Below, piece by piece: positions 58,219 to 64,000 of a stretch of 64,000 nt of DNA; position 1 is the first letter of the stretch; each line of letters opens with the position of its first letter. The notes beneath the pieces were generated by a model. That model was not told where the DNA came from, searched no databases, and saw nothing but the letters and a program-made list of their open reading frames with translations. Source of the stretch: Streptococcus suis (GTDB taxonomy: Bacteria > Bacillota > Bacilli > Lactobacillales > Streptococcaceae); contig NZ_JAMWEL010000007.1 in NCBI RefSeq assembly GCF_024509555.1, forward strand, positions 1 through 64,000, read 5' to 3'. A program made the position numbers and the translations under genes.

Positions 58219-58250
58219 CAAATTGAAAACTGATGACAATTTGATGTCAA
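58219..58250 (-). promoter_or_regulatory. Promoter and palindromic operator of the candidate small RNA
   Basis: TTGACA (58245-58250), 17-bp spacer, TTCAAT (58222-58227). A perfect 7-bp inverted repeat CAAATTG-11-CAATTTG (58219-58243) covers the -10 and the spacer. Confidence 0.55.
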
Positions 58251-58255
58251 GAATG

Positions 58256-58290
58256 TAAAAAAGGAAAACAGTCACAAGTCGTTTCCCTTC
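58256..58290 (-). terminator. Terminator of the cppA operon
   Basis: GGAAAC and GTTTTCC pair around GACTTGTGACT, followed by seven U on the minus strand. Confidence 0.65.
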
Positions 58291-58300
58291 ATTTCCTTCT

Positions 58301-58840
58301 TCATTTTTCCAAAAACTCCGCCAGTTTGGCAAAGGTCTTGTGATTGCGAATGGTTAGGCTCTTGTAAAAAACTTGATTGGCCAGCTTTTTATGATAGGCC
58401 GTCTGCAAATAAGACTGCTCATCATATTTACCCCAGAAGAGAGCCGTCTGCCCAAAGTAAATAATCTCCTCTCCTAAATCCAGCTGGCTCACCCAGTCCT
58501 CAATCAGAGTCTTCTGACTCCTATCTGTATAGAACAAGACATCCTTTCTCGCCAATTCTTCTTGCCACCAAGCTGGGAGCTGATCGATTTCTGCTTGATA
58601 ATCTTGGGCGTCTAGTAGAGCAAATTGCTCCACAAAGGGGTATCTTTCTGTGAAAAAAGTTTGAAATTCAGCAACAATGTCCCCTCTATTCTTGGTTGAA
58701 TCAAAGAAAAGATTACCGCTATTAATGTAGGTTTCTACTTGGTCGTAGCCTAAATCAAGGACCTGTTGACGTAACTCCGCCATCACGATTTTGTTACGAC
58801 CACCAACATTGATTCCTCTCAGTAGAAGAACATATCTCAT
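58301..58840 (-). CDS. DUF1697 family protein
   Basis: A protein of 179 residues. It opens with RYVLLLRGINVGGRNKIVMAELRQ, the DUF1697 signature, followed by YINSGNLFFDS. Function is unknown. It overlaps the serine hydrolase gene by 4 bp (ATGA-type coupling) and is last in the cppA operon. Confidence 0.9.
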   Translation of the reverse strand: MRYVLLLRGINVGGRNKIVMAELRQQVLDLGYDQVETYINSGNLFFDSTKNRGDIVAEFQTFFTERYPFVEQFALLDAQDYQAEIDQLPAWWQEELARKDVLFYTDRSQKTLIEDWVSQLDLGEEIIYFGQTALFWGKYDEQSYLQTAYHKKLANQVFYKSLTIRNHKTFAKLAEFLEK

Positions 58841-59778
58841 TCCACCTCTTCCTCCAAAACCTGACGAATCAGAGCCATGACCTGGTTTCTATCCAGCTTC
58901 CACTGGGCACGGACGTCCTTTTCAAAAGTTCGATTCGACAGGAAAATAGCGGCCTTTTGCAAGGGGCGATTGTACATGATAAAGGTCCCTGTATAGCCCG
59001 TATGGGACAACCAGTCCCCCTTTTTATCCCAGGCCAGCGACCGCTTACGCTTGTCATCAAAGCCGTAGTCCTGGGTCAAATCCGCCGCAAAGTCCGCTGT
59101 CAGATAGCGCTCCAAAAAGATTTCCAAATCTCTGACCGTCGAAAAGAGACCCGCACTCCCCGCGTGCATCCCCAAGACACGCGCCTTAGGATCATGCACT
59201 ACTCCTGCCTCGACACCACGCATCGTCGGTACCGCCTGACTAACTGGTCCATAAGAGGTTTGGGACATGCCGAAGGGCTCTAGAACATCTCGTCTAATTA
59301 ACTGATCCAGATTAGCTCCACCCAGTTCCTCCAGCAAAAAGCCCAGCAGAAGAAAATTGATATCTGTATAGAGAAAATCTTTTTTATCCGTCACCCTAAT
59401 CTTCAAAATCGCTTCTTTTAATTGATCCGCATCCAGACTATCCCGATTGGGAATAAAAGGATCAATGCCGCTAGTATGGGTCAATAATTGTCGGATGGTC
59501 ACTTGACTATTCTGAAAAGCTGGATAATAAGACTGCAAGGTCCTATCTAGCTCCAAAGCTCCGCTATTAACCAAAAAAGTCGCAAGAGTGCCTACTCCAA
59601 CCACCTTTGATACTGAGGCCAAGTCATAGGTCAAACCCGCCTCAACTGGCGTATGGCCATCCTGGGTCCCTAGATAGTACTCTTGCCATCGCCCCTTAGA
59701 AAAAAGAGCCAGACTGGCACCAGGATAGACTCCCTGCTCAATCTGCTCTGAAATCTTGTCTAAAATTGCTTGTCTCAT
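58837..59778 (-). CDS. Serine hydrolase, beta-lactamase family (class C-like)
   Basis: A protein of 313 residues without signal peptide. YDLASVSKVVGVGTLATFL holds the SxxK catalytic pair, YTDINFLLLGFLLEELGG the YxN-like motif, and LSHTGYTGTFIMY the HTG triad, as in EstB-like esterases and class C-type enzymes. It probably hydrolyses an ester or peptide; substrate unknown. It overlaps cppA and the DUF1697 gene by 4 bp on each side. Confidence 0.88.
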   Translation of the reverse strand: MRQAILDKISEQIEQGVYPGASLALFSKGRWQEYYLGTQDGHTPVEAGLTYDLASVSKVVGVGTLATFLVNSGALELDRTLQSYYPAFQNSQVTIRQLLTHTSGIDPFIPNRDSLDADQLKEAILKIRVTDKKDFLYTDINFLLLGFLLEELGGANLDQLIRRDVLEPFGMSQTSYGPVSQAVPTMRGVEAGVVHDPKARVLGMHAGSAGLFSTVRDLEIFLERYLTADFAADLTQDYGFDDKRKRSLAWDKKGDWLSHTGYTGTFIMYNRPLQKAAIFLSNRTFEKDVRAQWKLDRNQVMALIRQVLEEEVE

Positions 59779-60509
59779 TTTTCAAACCACAATTCAATGC
59801 CGCTTGGGTCAACCGTTTGGATAAAGCTTTCTTTCTTATCTTTAAAGAAGGGACCTTCCAAATGACTTTCCAAGTTTGCCCAGTCAAAATCCTGCTCAAT
59901 AGGAAAACGCAAGCTATCCAAATCCCAAACCTGTTCTGCTGGAGTGACTAAATCCTCCCCTTCTGCCCCTACAAAACGCAAAAAGGCCTGGTTAGGGAGA
60001 ATAGCCTCATAAAAATCTTGACTGATACTTGCTTGAGAGGTATTGATCCAGACAGACTCCACCACAAAAGCAGTCAAACCTGAAAAATCAGCTTGACCAG
60101 TAAAATGCACGGGCGGAAGAATTGCTGTCAAATCCTCAACAGCTTGTTCAGCATGAAGTAAGAAGGTATCTCCCTCTGGAGAGAGAGCCTCAAAACCAAA
60201 ACCATTTTTCCCTTTGTATAGCTTGGTAAAAACAGTTCCTCGAGCTAGCAAGGCCTCAATTTCACTGGCCTGCTCTACCTTAATAACAAGTTTATTTAAT
60301 TTTTTAAGTCCCTTAACAGCCCGAGTGCGATTGCCCGGCGACTCCATCAAAACCATTTTTGTTGCAGAACTGGTTCTATCCCCAAAATCAGCAAATGGTC
60401 CATCTTCTAATTGTACTTTCATTCCCAGTTGTTCTTCTAGGAAGGATTGATTGAGCCCGCGATTATTCACTCTTAAAACGGGTACAATCTCATCATTTTT
60501 TCTCAACAC
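59775..60509 (-). CDS. cppA: CppA family protein (C3-degrading proteinase homologue)
   Basis: A protein of 244 residues. VPVLRVNNRGLNQSFLEEQLGMKV and the ESPGNRTRAVKGLKKLNKLVI segment match the CppA N-terminal domain; the C-terminal domain follows from about 125. The fold is that of the glyoxalase/VOC family. Pneumococcal CppA was reported to cleave complement C3, though this is not firmly established. The start is a GTG at 60509 with a weak GAAAGAAG site. It is first in a three-gene coupled operon. Confidence 0.88.
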   Translation of the reverse strand: MLRKNDEIVPVLRVNNRGLNQSFLEEQLGMKVQLEDGPFADFGDRTSSATKMVLMESPGNRTRAVKGLKKLNKLVIKVEQASEIEALLARGTVFTKLYKGKNGFGFEALSPEGDTFLLHAEQAVEDLTAILPPVHFTGQADFSGLTAFVVESVWINTSQASISQDFYEAILPNQAFLRFVGAEGEDLVTPAEQVWDLDSLRFPIEQDFDWANLESHLEGPFFKDKKESFIQTVDPSGIELWFEK

Positions 60510-60540
60510 GATAATTCTTCTTTCTCAATAATACTAGAAT

Positions 60541-60569
60541 ATTGTATAAAAAAAAACACTATTTTACAA
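60541..60569 (-). promoter_or_regulatory. Promoter of cppA with T9 tract in the spacer
   Basis: TTGTAA (60564-60569), 17-bp spacer, TACAAT (60541-60546); the spacer includes nine consecutive A on the plus strand (60548-60556). Confidence 0.65.
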
Positions 60570-60625
60570 CTAATTATACTGTCATTTTCTACATTAATAT
60601 CTTCAGGTTTTTATCCAAAAAATCT

Positions 60626-60654
60626 TAGACAAAGGCCCCCTTATCAGATATAAT
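60626..60654 (+). promoter_or_regulatory. Promoter of pepX
   Basis: TAGACA (60626-60631), 17-bp spacer, TATAAT (60649-60654); GGGAGAG precedes the ATG. Confidence 0.75.
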
Positions 60655-60692
60655 AGCTATTATAGACTATTATCAGAAAAAAGGGAGAGATT

Positions 60693-62960
60693 ATGCGCTT
60701 TAATCAGTTTTCGTTTATTCAAACAGAAGCTTCCACATCATTAAAAGAGATGCAAAACTTGGGGTTTAATCTGCAGACAAGATTTAGTCCCAAAGAAAAT
60801 TTGGAAATTTTTGTTAGAAAATGCAACTTTTTGAAAGAAAATACTGACCATGCCTTGGCCAATATGATTGCGGATTGGGAGACAGATCTGCTGACCTTCT
60901 TCCAGTCTGGCCGTGAGTTGACAGACCTGATTTTCTATCAAGTGGCCTTTCAGTTGCTGGGATTTGTGCCTGGTGTAGATTATACAGATGTGGAAGAATT
61001 CCGCAAAACCAGCCATTTCCCCATTGTCTATGGGAACATCGTTGATAACCTCTACCAGCTGCTCAATACCCGCACCAAGTCTGGAAACACCTTGATTGAC
61101 CAGCTGGTTAGCGACGACCTGATTCCAGAGGACAATCGCTACCACTTCTTCAACGGCAAATCCTTGGCCACTTTTTCAACTAAAAACCTCATTCGTGAGG
61201 TAGTCTATGTTGAAACGCCTGTTGATACCGCTGGGACTGGGCAGACAGATATTGTTAAGTTGTCCATTCTCCGTCCGCATTTTGATGGGAAAATCCCTGC
61301 GGTGATTACCAACAGTCCTTATCATCAAGGAGTGAATGATGTAGCCAGCGATAAGACCCTGCATAAGATGGAAGGGGAACTGGCTGAAAAACAAGTCGGT
61401 ACCATTCAGGTCAAGCAGGCCAGCATCACCAAGCTAGACTTGGACCAGCGGGACCTACCTGTCAGCCCTGCCACTGAAAAACTGGGCCACATCACTTCTT
61501 ACTCCCTCAATGACTACTTCCTCGCTCGCGGCTTTGCCAGCCTCCATGTGTCTGGTGTCGGAACGCTGGGCTCGACGGGCTACATGACATCTGGCGACTA
61601 CCAACAGGTGGAGGGCTATAAAGCGGTGATTGACTGGCTGAACGGTCGCACCAAGGCCTACACAGACCATACTCGCTCGCTTGAGGTCAAGGCCGATTGG
61701 GCCAATGGTAAGGTGGCGACGACAGGACTATCTTATCTCGGTACCATGTCCAATGCCTTGGCAACAACTGGCGTGGACGGATTGGAAGTCGTTATCGCAG
61801 AAGCAGGTATTTCCTCTTGGTACGACTACTACCGTGAAAACGGGCTGGTGACCAGCCCTGGCGGCTATCCTGGCGAGGATCTGGACAGCTTGACCGCCTT
61901 GACCTACTCCAAGAGTCTGCAAGCAGGGGACTTCCTCCGCAATAAAGCAGCCTACGAAAAAGGACTGGCGGCAGAACGTGTTGCCCTGGACCGCACCAGC
62001 GGCGACTATAATCAATACTGGCATGATCGCAATTATCTGCTCCACGCTGACAAGGTCAAGTGCGAGGTGGTCTTTACCCACGGCTCACAGGACTGGAATG
62101 TCAAGCCGATTCACGTCTGGAATATGTTTCATGCCCTACCAATCCAGATCAAAAAGCACCTCTTCTTCCACAACGGTGCCCACGTGTATATGAACAATTG
62201 GCAGTCCATCGACTTCCGCGAGTCCATGAACGCCCTGCTCAGCCAAAAACTGCTGGGCTACGAGAACGACTACCAACTACCAACGGTTATCTGGCAGGAC
62301 AACAGCGGTGAGCAAACTTGGACGACCTTGGACACCTTTGGCGGTGAGAAAGAGGCTGTCTTACCACTGGGAACTGGAAACCAGACCATTTCCAATCACT
62401 ATGCCCAAGAAGATTTTGACCGCTACGGCAAATCCTACCCTGCCTTTCACCAAGACCTCTACGCAGGCAAGGCCAATCAAATCAGCATAGAACTGCCTGT
62501 TACGGAGGACCTCCTGCTCAACGGACAGGTCACGCTGAAACTCCGTGTAGCTTCTAGTGTAGCCAAGGGTCTCTTATCTGCTCAGCTATTGGACAAGGGA
62601 AGCAAAAAACGCCTAGCCCCAATCCCAACACCCAAAACACGATTAAGTCTGGACAACGGTCGCTACCATGCCCAAGAAAATCTGGTGGAGTTACCTTATG
62701 TGGAGATGCCGCAACGCTTGGTGACCAAGGGCTTTATGAACCTGCAGAACCGCACCGACCTAATGACTGTCGAGGAAGTGGTGCCTGGACAGTGGATGAA
62801 TCTGACCTGGAAGCTACAACCAACCATTTACCAGTTGAAAAAAGGCGATGTGCTGGAGCTGATTCTCTACACGACAGACTTTGAATGCACTATTCGGGAC
62901 AATGGCGACTGGACTATTTCGATTGATTTGGACCATTCGACCATCCATCTTCCAAGGTAA
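60693..62960 (+). CDS. pepX: Xaa-Pro dipeptidyl-peptidase
   Basis: A cytoplasmic serine peptidase of 755 residues, full length. [11 protein letters not shown] gives Ser347, THGSQDWNV Asp467 and HNGAHVYMN His497; the lactococcal enzyme uses 348, 468 and 498, so the whole triad is in register. The N-terminal helical domain and the C-terminal jelly-roll are present. It removes X-Pro dipeptides from peptides. It is transcribed away from cppA. Confidence 0.97.
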   Translation: MRFNQFSFIQTEASTSLKEMQNLGFNLQTRFSPKENLEIFVRKCNFLKENTDHALANMIADWETDLLTFFQSGRELTDLIFYQVAFQLLGFVPGVDYTDVEEFRKTSHFPIVYGNIVDNLYQLLNTRTKSGNTLIDQLVSDDLIPEDNRYHFFNGKSLATFSTKNLIREVVYVETPVDTAGTGQTDIVKLSILRPHFDGKIPAVITNSPYHQGVNDVASDKTLHKMEGELAEKQVGTIQVKQASITKLDLDQRDLPVSPATEKLGHITSYSLNDYFLARGFASLHVSGVGTLGSTGYMTSGDYQQVEGYKAVIDWLNGRTKAYTDHTRSLEVKADWANGKVATTGLSYLGTMSNALATTGVDGLEVVIAEAGISSWYDYYRENGLVTSPGGYPGEDLDSLTALTYSKSLQAGDFLRNKAAYEKGLAAERVALDRTSGDYNQYWHDRNYLLHADKVKCEVVFTHGSQDWNVKPIHVWNMFHALPIQIKKHLFFHNGAHVYMNNWQSIDFRESMNALLSQKLLGYENDYQLPTVIWQDNSGEQTWTTLDTFGGEKEAVLPLGTGNQTISNHYAQEDFDRYGKSYPAFHQDLYAGKANQISIELPVTEDLLLNGQVTLKLRVASSVAKGLLSAQLLDKGSKKRLAPIPTPKTRLSLDNGRYHAQENLVELPYVEMPQRLVTKGFMNLQNRTDLMTVEEVVPGQWMNLTWKLQPTIYQLKKGDVLELILYTTDFECTIRDNGDWTISIDLDHSTIHLPR

Positions 62961-63004
62961 TATGACAAGAAAACGAGCTGCACCTGCAACTCGTTTTTGA
63001 CTGC

Positions 63005-64000
63005 CTATTTTTCTAATGGATGGATAATCACACCCTGCACCACACGGTTTACGGTGCCTGTTGGCGATGGTGTATCTGGTAAGTTCTTACACTTGATGGC
63101 TGCCATGATAGACACTGTCTGTGCAAAGATGATGTAAGGGAAGGTTAGGAAGACGTCTGGCAGATCTGCTCCACCCTCTGCCAAGACAAAGTTAGCTGCC
63201 TCTGTACCTGCTAGCTTGTCAGCTGATAAGGCCACAATCCGCTCTGCTATGCCATCACCATGGACTTCATTGAGCAAGTCCACATCGTACTGGCGTGTGT
63301 AAGCATCGTTTGATGCAAAGAGGAAAATCAAGGTCTTTTCGTTGATGAATGATTTTGGTCCATGACGGAAGCCCAGTGGGGACTCGTACATGGTCGCAAT
63401 CTTACCTGCAGTCAATTCTAAAATCTTGAGCTGTGCTTCGTGGGCTACCCCATAGAAACCACCCGAACCAAGATAAATCACTCGTTCAAAATCTAAATCA
63501 ACAAGCTCTTGTACATAATCCTCACGGTCCAAGACATCTTGACCCAGACGAGCAATGGTATCGACCCAAGCGGCTTTTTCTTCTTGGCTAGCTGGTGAGA
63601 AGACGAGGAGGGCTGTCAGAGACATACAGCTGTATGAACCTGTCATGGCAAATCCCTTATCGTTTGAGCCAGCCGGTTGCAAGAGCAAGAGATTATCCGC
63701 ATCCCCTTCGGCTGCCAGAGCCAGCTTGCCTTCTGGTGCACAGGTAATGGTCACTTGGTAAAGCTGGTCTACCAATTGCTTGGCAACTTCTACTGCTGCC
63801 ACACTTTCTGGTGAATTCCCTGAACGGGCAAAGGATACCAAAATAGTTGGCACATCTGCCTGTAAATAGTCATGTGGACGACCGACCAATTCAACCGTAC
63901 CAATGGCAGAAAAACGGATGTGCTTCAAATCATTGACTTGGTTGAGATAGTTGGCAATGCTTTGACCAACAAAGTCCGAAGTCCCAGCACCCGTAAAAAT
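63005..64000 (-). CDS. agaS: AgaS-type SIS-domain sugar isomerase (5' end outside window)
   Basis: 332 codons are visible, open to the window edge, so the start lies beyond 64000. Two SIS domains: FTGAGTSDFVGQSIANYL and VSFARSGNSPESVAA in the first, IYLGSGGFYGVAHEAQLKILELTAG and ESPLGFRHGPKSF in the second. The latter set with ILELTAGK is typical of AgaS, the galactosamine-6-phosphate deaminase/isomerase that yields tagatose-6-phosphate. It fits use of GalNAc released by host-glycan glycosidases. It ends close to the pepX stop. Confidence 0.88.
   Translation of the reverse strand: MFTGAGTSDFVGQSIANYLNQVNDLKHIRFSAIGTVELVGRPHDYLQADVPTILVSFARSGNSPESVAAVEVAKQLVDQLYQVTITCAPEGKLALAAEGDADNLLLLQPAGSNDKGFAMTGSYSCMSLTALLVFSPASQEEKAAWVDTIARLGQDVLDREDYVQELVDLDFERVIYLGSGGFYGVAHEAQLKILELTAGKIATMYESPLGFRHGPKSFINEKTLIFLFASNDAYTRQYDVDLLNEVHGDGIAERIVALSADKLAGTEAANFVLAEGGADLPDVFLTFPYIIFAQTVSIMAAIKCKNLPDTPSPTGTVNRVVQGVIIHPLEK

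Overview
The window looks like chromosome from a Streptococcus, most likely S. suis or a close relative. The evidence is the low GC, the YSIRK-type signal peptides and LPXTG anchors, streptococcal genes such as cppA, pepX, msmK and pflB, and the conserved block pnp-cysE-cysS-mrnC and rlmB-nyn-degV-rplM-rpsI. Most genes lie on the minus strand. No complete prophage, ICE or CRISPR array is present. Mobile DNA is limited to the right end of an ISL3-family insertion sequence at the window start, one 88-bp MITE-like insertion inside an acetyltransferase pseudogene, and several decayed dispersed repeats.

Layout. 1-4.1 kb: IS remnant, tRNA-Leu(AAG), a flavin-type split-barrel protein and two unrecognised proteins, one with a zinc-ribbon. 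4.2-5.5 kb: a gene remnant, then rpsI and rplM behind a structured L13-type leader. 5.6-10.7 kb: a sulfur operon with a CoA-disulfide-reductase/rhodanese fusion, an APC permease and a YeeE/YedE (TsuA-like) transporter, followed by an ArsR-rhodanese fusion regulator behind a 14-bp inverted repeat. 10.7-14.5 kb: GNAT pseudogene, DUF7916-type protein, degV, NYN nuclease, rlmB. 14.6-20.6 kb: accessory genes (PASTA/SH3 membrane protein, DUF1761, aromatic-acid exporter, CadD, msmK, PucR regulator) sitting between mrnC and rlmB. 20.6-26.4 kb: mrnC, cysS, small ORFs, tandem GNAT, cysE, pnp.

26.6-55.4 kb is the most distinctive part. It encodes a 3408-residue LPXTG protein fusing a GH2 beta-galactosidase to a GH84 hexosaminidase, a 330-residue LPXTG protein made largely of one short repeated motif, a membrane beta-lactamase-like protein, a class B sortase, the MglBAC galactose ABC transporter, a PfkB sugar kinase, an Rrf2 regulator with its target oxidoreductase, DinB, and a 2195-residue LPXTG GH101 endo-alpha-N-acetylgalactosaminidase. 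Together with AgaS at the right edge this suggests release of galactose and amino sugars from host O-glycans followed by import and catabolism. Good cre (CcpA) boxes lie in the promoters of both glycosidase genes and mglB. The right end carries pflB, a candidate small RNA locus, a cppA operon and pepX.

Most notable observations: (i) the promoter of the 330-residue surface protein has a run of nine G/C inside an otherwise optimal 17-bp spacer, the hallmark of a phase-variable switch; (ii) that protein's repeat motif recurs in the C-termini of both giant glycosidases; (iii) a candidate regulated small RNA downstream of pflB with its own promoter, operator-like palindrome, three-codon ORF and terminator; (iv) two promoters placed so that the mRNAs should be leaderless or nearly so; (v) paired operators in front of the Rrf2-linked gene.
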